Assembly (NCBI GenBank): GCA_946807835.1
Contig: OX327691.1
Span: forward strand, 3,050,188 to 3,114,187
Direction: 5' to 3'
Length of the DNA: 64,000 bases
Origin: Ailanthus altissimus
Taxonomy: Eukaryota > Streptophyta > Magnoliopsida > Sapindales > Simaroubaceae
In this document: positions 1-11,064 of the stretch, piece by piece
How the letters are laid out: each line of letters begins with the position of its first letter
Position numbering within the stretch: the first letter of the stretch is position 1
Translations under genes and position numbers: made by a program
The notes under the pieces: model-generated
What the model saw: the letters and a program-made list of their open reading frames with translations, nothing else
Told to the model about the DNA's origin: nothing
The model's database searches: none

Positions 1-2
1 AT

Positions 3-440
3 TGTGAGGTGGCCATTCATATGGAGTTCTTAAGTCTGGGCCTTAGGCTTCCTATGCAGTGCTACTTTGCCAAGATGTTGGCCCATTTAGGAGTAGCTCA
101 TTCTCAGCTAGATCCTAACTTCTTGAGTGTTTTAGCTGGTCTATATATTTTGTGGGCAAGGGTAAGGTAGTCCCCTCCTATTTTTAGGAATTATGTTACG
201 TATCACTTCAGGATCAATGCTAAGAGCCAAAGAGGTTTCTATTATCTCTTATTCTATAGCCTTCAAAACCTAATCCCCAATCGCCCCACCTCTGTGAAAT
301 ATTGGAAGAGTGAGTGGTTCTTTGTTGAGGGAGAGTAGGGACAGAAGGTCCCTAAGAGAGATAGAAGAGAGTGGGTTGTCCCCATTATCTTTTCTTTATA
401 TACATGTCTTTATCTTTTTTGCACTTCGTTCTTTGTTGCT
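3..440 (+). pseudogene. Decayed gypsy-type gag N-terminal domain (Transposase_28-like)
   Basis: Reading frame 3 gives a recognisable 'putative gypsy type transposon' (Pfam Transposase_28-like) domain: MEFLSLGLRLPMQCYF, then LAHLGVAHSQLDPNFL, then YHFRINAKSQRGFYYL and, after 285, YWKSEWFFVEGE. It is broken by in-frame TAG stops at 168-170 and 336-338 but shows no frameshift over about 400 bases. This domain is the amino-terminal gag-like part of Tat-type gypsy elements in plants. The window opens inside it, so its start is not visible. The T-rich stretch after ~390 looks like intron or spacer. No function is expected now. The family call rests on remembered motif pattern and is good but unverified. 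Confidence 0.6.
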
Positions 441-1196
441 TTGTATCATTTGATTAACACTTCTGATTTTCTTGAAGTGACCTGGGCTACTAACATCAAG
501 GTATCCCAACAAAGACTTGATCAGATAGTCACTGCACTATAGTATATTTGCCCTATTTAGGAGCTGTTGTGGCCGGCTAGCCTCATCAAATCAAGTCTTG
601 TTCCTTTCATACCACTCTAGCCAAGTGTTCAAAGTAAGTTTTCTCATTCTCCTTTGCCTTAAACTAGCCTTCTTTCATTTCTTCTTAAGCTCACACTGTA
701 TGCACTATGTAGGGATGTCCGAACAAGGTGGTGGTAAGACGAGAAAACGGAGCTAAACTGAAGGCTCTTCTACTTCAGGCTATCGGGGTTGCCTGAACCC
801 TAACAATGTTATAGGGCTGCTATTCAGCTCTAGCTCAGGAGGAAGCCAAGTGAGATGGGGTCATCCGGCCATGCTGCTGATAGGTGGGTCCCTGAAGAAA
901 GAATAGTAGTAGGCCTCTAAAGAAAGAATAGTAGTAGGCCCAACTATCCGAGAAGGGGGACAGGTTCAAAGTGGCTCTTCAGGGAGAGAGCGAACTTCTA
1001 CCTAAACTCCCCCTCAAGCACAAGACCCCCGACTTTCCAAACTCAAGGTAGAGAGCGGGGTTCACCGATTCAGCTTTCAACACAGACAACTAAAATTAGC
1101 CCAGTCGTAGGGGCGTTTGGCCCTTGCAAGCCATAGAGGCCATCAGTTTGCAAAGGTCCTCCCTTTCTCTTATCTCCCTCCGTACTGGTCCCAGAG

Positions 1197-1690
1197 GTGA
1201 GTGAGGACCTGGGATTCTTACTCTCCATAATGCAGGAGATGGAAAGCTACTTGACCCTAGCATATGTGGGTCAGGTATCTTCTCTGGACCACGTCACGGG
1301 GTTTAGTGCTGCTATGGGGTCCATATTGGATAAAAAGCGGAAGACTGCCATGTCATGCAATCTATCTATCTTATCTCTTGGTTTTAGGTCGAGATACTTG
1401 AAATGGCAGCCCGAGCCCAAAAGCCTGAGAATGATCTTGCTAGGTTCAGAGCTGAAACCTTGTGGACAAAGAGAATTGCCGAGAAAAAGAAGAGAATGGT
1501 AGATGAGGCGGGAGCCAAGCTGAAGGAGATGATGATCATCCATGTTGAGGCGGAAAGCAAGCTGTCTGAGCTTGAGCAATAGAAGAGGCTAATTGAGTAG
1601 AAGATGACAAACTCTTTGACCACGACAATGAGCCGTGTTGCCACTCAAGCATGCCAAAATAAAGAACTTGAGTCATAAGTCACAGCGGCT
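1197..1690 (+). pseudogene. Coiled-coil segment of the same gypsy gag-like protein
   Basis: From about 1390 the plus strand encodes a heptad-rich, Glu/Lys-rich stretch (EILEMAARAQKPENDLARF, then KKKRMVDEAGAKLKEMM and EAESKLSELEQ), ending in scattered stops after ~1580. Such coiled coils follow the Transposase_28 domain in plant gypsy gag-like proteins. The sequence TTGGTTTTAG just before GTCGAG at ~1389 resembles a 3' splice site, so part of 1200-1390 may be intron. The segment is probably the continuation of the domain at the window start. The rDNA piece interrupts it at about 1767. The interval 441-1196 lacks a readable frame. Confidence 0.5.
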
Positions 1691-1766
1691 TTGCAGGAGA
1701 GGAAACTGATTAAGTAGAACAAGAATTCGTTGGTGGCTCAACTTGAGCATTTACCAAAGATTTATA

Positions 1767-2424
1767 AAAATTTTGGATTTATGAAAGATGAACAACCGTG
1801 AAAACATTTCCAAGGATGTTTTCATTAATCAAGAATGAAAGTTGGGGGCTCGAAGATGATCAGATACTGTTTTAGTCTTAACTATAAACGATGCTAACCA
1901 GGGATCAGTGGATGTTGCTTTTAGAAATTCGCTGACACCTTATAAGAAATCAAAGTCTTTGGGTTCTAGAGGAGTATGGTCATAAGGCTGAAACTTAAAG
2001 GAATTGACATAAAGGGCACTGCTAAAAGTAGAGCCTACGGCTTAATTTGACTCAACACGAAGAAACTTATCAGGTCCAGACATAGTAAGGATTGATAGGC
2101 TGAGAGTTCTTTCTTGATTCTATGGGCGGTGGTGCATGGCCGTTCTTAGTTGGTAGAGCAATTTGTCTGGTTAATTCCGTTAACAAATGAGACTTCAGCC
2201 TACTAACTAGCTATGTGGAGGTATCCCTCAATAGATAGCTTTTTAGAAGGACTATGGCCGCTTAGGCCAAGGAATTTTGAGGCAATAATAGGTCTTTGAT
2301 GCCCTTAGATGTTTTGGGCCGCACACGCGCTACATTGATGTATTCAACAAGTCTATAGCCTTGGCCGACAGGCCCGAGTAATCTTTGAAATTTCATTGTG
2401 ATGGGGATAGTTCATTGTAATTAT

Positions 2425-2457
<33 letters not shown>

Positions 2458-2665
2458 TCATCAGCTCGCGTTGACTACATCCCTGCCTTTTGTACACATC
2501 GTTCGTCGCTCCTACCAATTGAATGGTTCGGTGAAGTGTTCGAATCGCAGCGACGCGGGCAATTCACTACCTGCGATGTCACGAGAAGTCGACTGAACCT
2601 TATCATTTAAAGGAAGGAGAAGTCGTAACAAGGTTTTCGTAGGTGAACCTGTGGAAGGATCATTG
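1767..2665 (+). pseudogene. 18S rRNA 3' half, degenerate pseudogene
   Basis: About 900 bases align by eye with the last half of plant 18S rRNA. Landmarks are GGATTTATGAAAGA, GTTGGGGGCTCGAAGA, GGTGGTGCATGGCCGTTCTT, GGCCGACAGGCCC, TTGACTAC..CCCTGCC, and the 3' end AGTCGTAACAAGG followed by GGAAGGATCATTG. Many differences from the usual plant sequence are C-to-T or G-to-A, for example GTACACATCGTTCG in place of the usual GTACACACCGCCCG, as expected for an unselected methylated copy. The 5' half of the gene is missing. ITS1 and 5.8S follow colinearly. It is a transposed or recombined rDNA fragment, not a working unit. Confidence 0.93.
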
Positions 2666-2855
2666 TCGAAACTTGCCTAGCAGAATGACCAACGAACCCG
2701 TGACGAAACACCATCCATGAGACTCACCCCCGAGGCTCAACAATGAACCCTAACGCAGACTGTGCCAAGGAAAATACAACAAAAGAGTGTGCCCCCTTCC
2801 GCCCCGAACACGGTATGCATGCGGTAGATGCCGCCTTCTTTCGTAATTAGTCTAT
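2666..2855 (+). other. ITS1 of the rDNA pseudogene
   Basis: The 190 bases between the 18S and 5.8S remnants contain the conserved angiosperm ITS1 motif (GTGCCAAGGAAAA near 2763). This is useful as a taxonomic handle, although the copy is mutated. Confidence 0.85.
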
Positions 2856-2907
2856 AATGACTCTCGGCAATAGAAATCTCAGCTCTCACATCGATGAAGA
2901 ATGTAGT

Positions 2908-2938
<31 letters not shown>

Positions 2939-2998
2939 TTCGTGAATCATTGAGTCTTTGAACGCAAGTTGTGCCCTAAGCCGTTAGAGGGCACGTCT
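2856..2998 (+). pseudogene. 5.8S rRNA, 3'-truncated pseudogene
   Basis: This begins AATGACTCTCGGCAA and carries the hallmark segments ACATCGATGAAGAA, GCGATACTTGGTGTGAAT and GAGTCTTTGAACGCAAGTT. It ends at GGGCACGTCT, after which rDNA similarity stops, so the last ~20 bases of 5.8S, ITS2 and 25S are absent. Several C-to-T changes mark it as non-functional. Confidence 0.9.
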
Positions 2999-3828
2999 AA
3001 AACTTCTTATTATATCTTTTGCCAATAAATGCAAGTATTTTTCATTATTCCAATTCTTGTGCTAATTTACTCTTCTTATAACTATTTGTAGTGAATCATA
3101 ATAACATAACCGAACTGTTTATAATATTGAATTTGCAATATGTTAGTATAACTGAACTACTTATAATAACTATAACCTTCTAAGAGCATTTTAGCATAGT
3201 GAAGTTGTTCATGATAATAAAATATACATCCAAATCTTTAGGAGTTATCAGATAACAGTCGGCTCGGCATGAAAATATGATAGTAGTCAGTGAAAATTAA
3301 TATAATAACTGGCCCGTTGTTATGATGCAAATTATCCTACAAAGACTTAGGAGTTGCCACTATCACGGTAAAACCCTAGGTGTCAAACTAGTGATGGTGA
3401 AATGCCCCATGGGCGTTAAACTGTGAGCGTCAAACTAGTCAAGGTAAAATGCCACAAACATGGTGAAATACCCCGTGGACATCCAACCGTCTATGTTGTT
3501 TCCAATGATGATGATGATATGACGATGTAGTGACAAAGATAACAATATGATGTGATGATGATATCATGATGTGATAATGTGATATGATGATAAATGGTTC
3601 GGGGAAACTCGTCTGGACTAACAGGTTGGGGTAAAACAATGATACACCAGTCCGGGGAACTTTTTACGGACTTTGTCAGATGGCCCGAAGGCAACGTTCG
3701 TGAGTACTCCATCCCATATTCCAAACAGTCATTTTTTGTGTAGATACATGCAAGGAAATTAGTGACTTTATTGAAAAATGATGTTCGTACATGGTGAATA
3801 ATCGTTACATAAACCAAAAAATAGAGAA
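2999..3828 (-). other. 3' noncoding region of the minus-strand Tat element
   Basis: There is no coding frame here. The stretch lies downstream of the IN tail ending at 3829 (minus strand), so it is probably that element's 3' noncoding region. At 3366-3490 there are degenerate repeats of the type GGTGAAATGCCCCATGG / GGTGAAATACCCCGTGG and GTCAAACTAGT. At about 3505-3597 there is an imperfect GATGAT-rich simple repeat. No 3' LTR could be matched to the 5' LTR at 7156-8270. Confidence 0.4.
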
Positions 3829-3995
3829 TTAAGAGTAGTATTTCTTCAGTAGTTTAACATTCCACAGTTTCCTCCTAATGTGGGTTCGTAAAAAATAATT
3901 GCGACAAGGTTGGGATTCAACTCATTGGGCTGGTCAGCAAATGTGAGGAGATGTCTATCAGCTCTAAATTCTCCCAGGTACCCATTCCTCATCAG
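3829..3995 (-). pseudogene. Gypsy integrase C-terminal tail
   Basis: Read on the minus strand, the last codons before a TAA (3829-3831) give RKLWNVKLLKKYYS, matching the usual end of Tat-type gypsy pol (LPRPWNA.NLKKYY). Upstream sequence is out of frame or broken. The family A solo LTR inserted immediately upstream, so the piece and the gag at 5870-7130 flank that insertion and likely belong to one element that lost RT and most of IN. Confidence 0.5.
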
Positions 3996-4000
3996 TGCAT
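3996..4000. repeat. Target-site duplication of solo LTR (TGCAT)
   Basis: TGCAT lies directly left of the LTR at 4001-5564; the partner on the right (5565-5569) is TGCGT, one mismatch. Confidence 0.6.
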
Positions 4001-5564
4001 TATTTACGCTCAAAATATAATGCGGCTATCATAGTATAGATTAAGGTGTCGATCCCACGAGGAAGCTTTTGGCAAAATAGGTTGGTGAAGTAAAATATTA
4101 AAACAGTAGCAAATGAGAAAATAATTAATTGGTTTAAGTGGATGAGATATAATTGTCTATGAATTGAGAAAAATGTCTTATGATGATTTAAATAAGGCTT
4201 CGAGAATCACAATTATACTTTATAAATCTACTCTATACTTTGATTCAATGTTTCTAACTCAATTGACAGTTTTACATCTAAACAATCAATCAGAAGATAT
4301 GTAAAATATAGTACATTTCATAACACGTGTATTTGATGTGATTAAACTCTTTGCAAACATTAACACAAATCATGTTCATTTATACAAGTTATCTAAGATC
4401 AACAATATATCATTTTGACAATATTGCAGTAAAAGATCAACTTGAATATCAAACATTTATTTTCTTTACATGTTATCCAAGATCGACAATATATCAATTG
4501 ACAATATTGCAGTAAAAGATTAATATATAAAACAATGTAACCAATAACAATTATAATTCAACAAGAATCACATAAGAAAAGCATGACTGAAAATATATGA
4601 GATATAAGAATTATAACCTCTGGATTATAGAAAATAAAATAGATATGAGTTTAAGCAAAACCAAATTTACAAACATTTGTAACTCTTGACAACGAATCAA
4701 AGCATAAAAGTAGATTTATTACACATAAAAGTTCATCTCTTAGCCTTGCTAAGATCTCTAGCCTAGATTACAATACCTGTTAATGAGAAAAAAATAAGAG
4801 AGAATTATCTAATGTTAAAAACGTCCTAAGAGTGTTCTTATATAGGCAATGAATGGAAATATGTCAAGTGTGACATCAATCTTCAATAATTTAGGTCAAT
4901 AACTCATTCACCCAGTTGCAGCACCTTTGTGATAATGTAAATGACCGATGTAGCTTTCTTAGACAACATAGCAGTTGTATAATTTTATCTCTTCTTTCCA
5001 TAGGCACTAGGTTTATGCAAATTGGATGAGTATCCAATGAGATATGGGCAAAATACCAAAGATACATCAGATTTAGGCCAATAACCCTTTTATCCACTTA
5101 CAAGACAAGTTTGTCTATGATAACAGTTGATTTGGACTTTACCATCAACATAAGAGTTGTTGATAATTAAGTCAGTATTTCACAGCTTCAAGAATTATAT
5201 CAATTAGGTATGTATTTTCTGAGATATAGTCCAAATACTTGAGTTTGGTCAAGCTGAGCAAAAGTTGTAGCTCGATTCTATTGTATCTCAATTTTTGGCC
5301 CATAACATGTTAGATTTGGCTTTTCAACTGTTCTTCAAGTTTCGGTAAGATTGCGTCATGATACTCTAGGTTTAATAATTTCTTCATTTCAATTTCTACA
5401 TTGAGAGTTATGTCCATTTTACCTAAACCTGTGTAAATAACATTTATTAATCATGATTTAAGGAGAACACTTTATTTCAAGCTAAAAGTACAAAAATGTT
5501 AAAATTCATGACATTAAATGGTGATTAAATCTCTTAATAAATATGCATTTTTATGTGTTCATCA
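4001..5564 (-). mobile_element. Solo LTR, family A (Athila/Tat-lineage gypsy)
   Basis: This 1,564-bp stretch matches the LTRs of the complete element at 31390-43604 along its whole length, starting at TTTACGCTC (4003) and ending TTCATCA (5564). No internal sequence is attached and near-perfect 5-bp target duplications flank it, so it is a solo LTR left by LTR-LTR recombination. The terminal TG is mutated to TA on the left. It interrupts the minus-strand Tat element (gag to the right, IN tail to the left). Confidence 0.85.
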
Positions 5565-5869
5565 TGCGTCTACTTATTTTCTCAATTCTGAGCATTCACC
5601 CATGGTATGTCCCGATCCTCTATGCATGTCGAACTACTTCTTCGGATCTGCTCGCTACTCTACTCCATTCCCTTTGAAGTTTCTATTTAGCAGACTTCTA
5701 TTCTAAATTGCTTCATAAATATATTCATGTGGTTAGCCATAGAAAGAAATTTTTCTATACGAACTACTTTCTCTCTCCGACCGAGTGTTCACCATAGTCT
5801 CTCGGGCAAACTCGGACGAAACCTATTTAGCCTATAATTTCTCTAATGTTTAGGCCCATTATTCCTCTA

Positions 5870-7130
5870 ATTGTTTGGCGTATTGCACTAGTTTGTGAAA
5901 TTTTCCCTCTATGGAGGCTGGTATTCATCATTTGACCCCCGATAGTTCTGAGGAGGAGGTGGGGGTTCTTCCTTTCTACCATACCTGTTATCTTCTATGG
6001 GCTTAATATGCCCTCTGGTCGGTTCGGTAAGGGATCTCCATTCTTCTATCGATATATACTTTGGCGCTTTGTCATACGCTGTCGCATAATTCATAACATT
6101 GCTTTCTACTAGGTAATGCCAAAATTTGTTCAGCCTCAGCCCTAACTTGGGGGCGTGTAGGGTGACGGATTGGTCAAAAGCTCTTAAGGCTATTACTTTA
6201 TTGCAAAATCTTTGGATGAAATTCCTAAGGCTCTCATATTTACACTACCTAACCTGCTTTACTTGCCCCAGATCTTTAGCTGCCCCACATGAACCTCGGA
6301 AGTATTGTGCGAACTTCTCAGTTAGTTCTTGGTAGGATGTGACACTATGCTGCTTCAAGCCTTTATACTAGAGTAGAACAAGTTTCTTCAAGTTCATATA
6401 GAAGAGTCTGCACATTTAGTCCTGCCTTAGCCCCACAATTGATAACAAGTCGGTAATTTGATCGTTCTAGTGGTTGGGGTCAGTGACTCACCTGTAAGTA
6501 GGCTGGTTTAGAAGTTGAAACCAGCACAGGAGCCCCATGTCTCTCAGCTCATTCATCAATGACGATCTCCTCTCCCTTTCTGTCTTCTTCGTAAGAGGTT
6601 GATCTTTCTTCTCATTCTCTGCCAAGAGGCTTTTCAAATTTTTCTCTAAATTATGAACCTTATCTTCTAGACCCAGCTCACTCTATTAGTGTTTTCGTTG
6701 TTTAGAAGATGGCACTTTCCTCGCCGCCTACTCAAAATCTCCAATTTGTGACACTTTTTTTCTCGGGGGGTGCCTGACTTGGCCTAGTTGCTTCGGCCAA
6801 GTTGTGCAAAGACCCTAACCCATTCCCTCGATCTGTCTGCTCCTGAATCTCTACCTAAGATTCCCTCATGTTGTCGTTCTCTACTTCCCTTCTTTTACTT
6901 CTAATCAACTCAGTCATGAGTTATCTCAATTCTTCTCTTTCTTTTCTCAAGGACCTCGGCTCTATTTGAATCTTGTATGGCAGTGAGTTTTTTATCTGAT
7001 AAAGAGGCCTATTTTTGTGGCCCTAATTTCTGTTTAGGTTCGGGCCTCGCTCTAGTGATGAGGTTTCTATTGGTAGATAACTCTTCTGCCATAACCACAT
7101 ATCATCTTCTTAGACAGAGCTTTTTGTTTT
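5870..7130 (-). pseudogene. Tat-type gypsy gag remnant
   Basis: The minus strand encodes a broken gag. From right to left it has a Lys/Glu-rich segment (KDQPLTKKTERERR), MCRLFYMNLKKLVLL, YKGLKQHSVTSYQELTEKF, YESLRNFIQRFCNKVIAL and, at 5909-6094, YDKAPKYISIEEWRS followed by a Pro-rich tail. These correspond to the retrotransposon gag domain (capsid) and post-capsid linker of Tat gypsy elements. There are several stops and a deletion at the front of the capsid. Its primer site and 5' LTR lie immediately upstream (7133-8270), so this is an ordered gag end of one element. Confidence 0.7.
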
Positions 7131-7132
7131 AA

Positions 7133-7150
7133 TTCTCATAGATGGTGCCA
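7133..7150 (-). other. Primer-binding site of the Tat element
   Basis: The reverse complement, TGGCACCATCTATGAGAA, is a mutated form of the TGGCGCCGTCTGTGGGAA primer site seen in many plant gypsy elements. It sits five bases from the LTR end, which fixes the orientation of the LTR and gag. Confidence 0.65.
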
Positions 7151-7155
7151 AAAAC

Positions 7156-8270
7156 TGTTGACAAAAAAAAAATGGTTCTTTGAGCCAACAAACGTTGAAT
7201 ACATTTGTTAGCGAGAATTAGCACTTGGACCTTGTCCTAGTTAGGCTTATTTACGAAAGCTTGGATCTTCTCTTCCTCGTCGACTATGGTAGAATCTATA
7301 AAATACAAGTGAAGCTATCTTGATGGTCTTACCGGGGTGGGTTCTAGTGAAGACTCTCTGATGCTTAAGTCAAAGAATCTTTGTGGTGAGAGACTAGTGA
7401 AAAGGTTTAAGCAAAAATTTTGAAGAATAAAGAAAAAAAAACCCTTTTTCTCTGTGTCTAATTCTTTTATTTTTTGGGCATCATCCTATACTTGTGTCTT
7501 TCTCTCTTTTTTATAGTACTAATTTTTAGAGGACTTTCTGGATATCCTCCTTCTGCGGTGCTTCTGTTGCACGCCAAATATCTTTCTGCTGATCTTCTTC
7601 TTACATACTTCTGACTATGCTTCTGTTGTGCTTCTGTCACATGCTAAATATCCTTCTGTTGATCTTCTTCTGACATGCTTCTACTACACTCCAGGTATCA
7701 TTATGACATACGTTAAGTATATTCTAGGCATATTCCTTATGCTTGTCTTCGTTGGTGGATTTGGTTAACTGTGAGGCTAAGTTTAAACTGCTAAGGTTAA
7801 TTTTTTAGTAGTCTGTTCTTGTTCGGCTCGACCGTGGTCTAAGGTCTTCTCAAAGAGCTGGTATTTTGGTGACTTTACTGGCTATACCTGGTCGGCTTGC
7901 TCAATAGATAGTTGACCTGGTGTCTGTTCTGACCTGGTTTCTTCGTTGATCATGTAGACGCTGAGATAAGCTGATCTGGTTAGTGTATAAAGGTTGTTCT
8001 TGGTCGTACCCTGACCTGTCTTACCAAACAGGTGCTTCAGATAGCTGATTAGGTTCTTTGAATCCGAGCAGGTCCTCTGCTATCTAGCTTTACCAGGGCC
8101 TAGCCCGATGGCTATTACCATGGTTTAGTCTTTAAGGTGGGCAGTCCTGCAAGGAGGGCTGGGCTCTGAGGAAAGCTATCCCACAGAAAAAATTTGGCTG
8201 GATCTTAGAGGGCTGACTTCGTTTGGGCCAGGAGGCCTTAGGCCTAAAGGTGATTTTTTTAGGGGGAACA
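7156..8270 (-). mobile_element. 5' LTR of the minus-strand Tat gypsy element
   Basis: On the minus strand the LTR begins TGTTCCCCC (8270) and ends CAACA (7156), followed by the primer site. The strand carries a TATA-like TATAAAAAAGAGAGA (about 7510) and then the typical gypsy R/U5 phrase CTTAAGCATCAGAGAG..CCCACCCCGG (7335-7370). A related LTR lies at 28143-29066. Internal TCTTCTG-rich reiterations at 7550-7680 are diverged short repeats. Confidence 0.7.
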
Positions 8271-9499
8271 TCATCATCTTTATTATTATTGTTGTTGTTG
8301 TTATTGTTGTTGTTGTGTGTTTTATGTATTTTGTGTTCTATTTCTGAGTTTAAGATGATTATTAGACCATGATAAAACTAAGCGCAAAAATTATAACTTT
8401 TTGGAATCAATAGATGCTATGTTTGTTCATATGGTTGATGTTGATTGCAAGTTTTATCTTATTTATGATTACTCAAAACACATTGAGCATATAATTGGAT
8501 TGTTAAGTTAGTTGTTGACTTAGAGAAAGTTTATGCACAACAAAAACATAAAAGGTCTCAAATACACTTTAAAACTTATTTGATTATCACTCAAGGTGAA
8601 ATCCTAGGATATACATTATTAAGGAAGTAATTTTAGGCCATGGTTGGATCATTTAAGCCTTTCAAGCCTACCGATATATATTTATCCTAAGTCACCCATT
8701 TCGAGCCTAATGACCATCTTTCTTTTTTAACTATAATAATGCCTGAAAACCTTTATATATTTTTCCATAATTATCACGCCTCACATCACAAGTATAATGG
8801 TTATGATTATTGTCATTCAAATGGGTTAAAAAAATTCTAAGTTTAGGGGTATAGTGATTTAGAATATCATTTTGTTCAAAAAGAAAAAAAGAGAAGCAAT
8901 AAAAGAAAATGAAAAAGAAAAATGTATATTCTCTTATAAAAAAAATTTGATAATAAAGAGCAACAAAGAAAGTTTCAAATTAAGTTTAGAGGTGTTCTTT
9001 AAAAATGAGATGAAGGGTTTGATGATCAAAAGTATGAATGTATGTTTATGGTGTGGCTTGAACCAAAAATAAATCCATATTATCTTACCTTCACGTTAGC
9101 CGTACATTACAAGTTTATTAAAGTCTTGTTTGATCCTTAATCATATTTGTCCCTATATTAGTGGAGCGTGATATGAAAAGTAAGCTTATTGAATGTAAGT
9201 TCAAAATAAATAAAAAGTTCCATAGAGATCATATCCCTTCTTGTAGACATAAACCATTTCGAGTGCATTTAACTGACAATAATAACTATGCACACACACA
9301 CACAAAGTAATCACTTGTAGAGTAATAAGCATAATGATTAGGTATATTGAATACTCATGGTATTTAAAGATTTTTAAGAGTTATAGACAATGCAATCTTT
9401 TAGAATAACTATTAATCATCTGTTAGCTTATAAATTTATTTTATTTATTTTTATCTATATTTGTTCGAGGACAAGAAAACTCTTAAGTTTGGAGGTATT
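8271..9499 (+). other. 3' noncoding region of a family B Athila-type element
   Basis: There is no coding frame of substance. The stretch holds a TTATTG/TTG microsatellite (8281-8325), an A-rich AAAAAGAAAAAAAGAGAAGC block (8878-8900), a short (AC)n (9292-9304) and finally the polypurine tract CTTAAGTTTGGAGG (9482-9495). This order is typical of the long 3' noncoding region of Athila-type elements just before the 3' LTR. The upstream part of the element is missing: it meets the Tat LTR at 8270. Confidence 0.6.
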
Positions 9500-9714
9500 T
9501 AATAGGGCATAAATATATAAAATATTTTATCCTAAAAAAACTTAATGTTTGTTCAATTCATTCCAATAATTTAACCATTCATGCAATTAATATTATTTTA
9601 TAGGTTTAAGGACTATTGATGTAAACATATCGAAAATCGGATGCAAACAGAGTTATTTGAGATGAGAATTCTAGAGGGGACTAAATACTCAAAATACGAG
9701 CAATACCATAAAGA

Positions 9715-9792
9715 GTGCTATAAATAGTGCCTCGTCAACAGTGCTATAAATAGTGCCTCATCAACAGTGCTATAAATAGTGCCTCACGACCA
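9715..9792 (+). repeat. Three tandem 26-bp units, each with TATAAATA
   Basis: GTGCTATAAATAGTGCCTC repeats three times with a period of 26 bp, placing TATAAATA boxes at 9719, 9745 and 9771. It lies in the promoter region of the family B LTR. Confidence 0.85.
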
Positions 9793-9832
9793 GTACATAA
9801 GAGTTACTGTTCATCAATACAGTGCAGCGCCA

Positions 9833-10126
9833 GGACATTGGCCGCGGTATTAAAATCAGTAGCTCTAATGCCAAGGTAATGAATCCCAATGTCATGGTAT
9901 TGGATGCTAAGCACTCTTTTTAGGACAATGTTGTTCTATTTTTCAACTCTAAGCTAATACAAACACCCATTATTGAGCCGGGCATTGGCTGCAGCATTAA
10001 AATCAGTAGCTCCAATGCCATGGCATTGAATCCCAATGTCATGGCATTGAATGCTAAGCACTCTTTTAAGGACAATGTTGTTCTATTTTTTAACTCTAAG
10101 CTTATACAAACACCCATTATTGAGCC
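9833..10126 (+). repeat. 147-bp tandem duplication inside the family B LTR
   Basis: Unit 1 is 9833-9979 and unit 2 is 9980-10126. Both run from the GCATTGG-type start through AATGTTGTTCTATTTTT to CACCCATTATTGAGCC with few differences. The unit lies just downstream of the TATA repeats. Confidence 0.85.
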
Positions 10127-11064
10127 AAAAAGAGTTGGGTAGTAAAGAACACAAATTCAACATATCATTTGAGACTTTCAAACAAGAATCAACAAGGAGG
10201 AGAATAAATTATGCATGTTGAAGGAAGAACATTATTGTTACATCAAGGAACATTTTCTCTTCTCTTCAATTTCGTACTTTGTTGTTGATTTTATTATGTA
10301 TAATGATGTTGGTATATACTCTAAACTTATGTTTGTATTCATGAACTAAGTTTTATTACTAGGATTATAATGTGAAATCAATATGTAGTTTAGATTAATT
10401 ATTTTCCCTTATTCATCATATTGGTATTGAATTGTTCAATTTATTCCATGCTTAATGCTTCTAATTATATGACAATGAATTTGAATGATTTGTGAACCTT
10501 AATAAACTTGAAAAAGGAAATTTTGTGTTGGCCATGGATGAATTGATGTATTATCATTGCAGGTAGCTTTGAGTTTCATATGAGATATGAATATACTCAT
10601 ATGGCATATTTCAGCATTTGGAGAATTTGAACTTAATGAATCTTATTACAATTTGATTATCATAGGAATATTAGTAATTGATTGAATGAGCTATACTCAC
10701 TTGACCATCGGAAGAACCTTTGAGAATATTAGAGTTCTTGATTAACAATTCATATTAATGTTTTAACGGGAGTAATTAAATTCAAGTGAAGTATTGAGGG
10801 ATCATTGTAATCCAAGATATTTGAGTATTAGTGCTGTCTTATTTGTTCTCTTTGATCAATCTCTATAATTAGTTCATTAGTTAATTTATTTATCAAACAC
10901 ATTAAACTTTTAATAGTTTGAATAAGAGTAAAAGAACACAATTTTAGTACTTAATAAGTAATAATAACAATTCTTTGTGGGAACAACACTTTACTTTATC
11001 ATATATTACTTGTTGCAATAACGTACACTTGTGTTAAAAGTACATATATACAAAATACATAACA

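Larger units (their letters stand above)
9500..11064 (+). mobile_element. 3' LTR, family B
   Basis: The LTR follows a polypurine tract, starts TAATAGGGC (for TGATAGGGC) and ends CATAACA at 11064. It is homologous to the LTRs at 24526, 44351-45723 and 55927-57299; shared blocks include the 'CTTGTTGCAATAACGTACACTTGTG'-type end and the AATATACTCATATGGCAT region. It carries a triplicated TATA-containing repeat and a 147-bp tandem duplication, described separately. Confidence 0.8.

Noticed and set aside
1197..1502. Independent small host gene at this plus-strand frame
   Set aside because: The frame joins a coiled-coil stretch typical of gypsy gag-like proteins and lies next to the Transposase_28-like domain, so it is element-derived.
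3505..3597. Possible CRISPR-like or satellite array
   Set aside because: GATGAT-rich simple repeat without fixed unit and spacer structure; the source is a plant nuclear genome.
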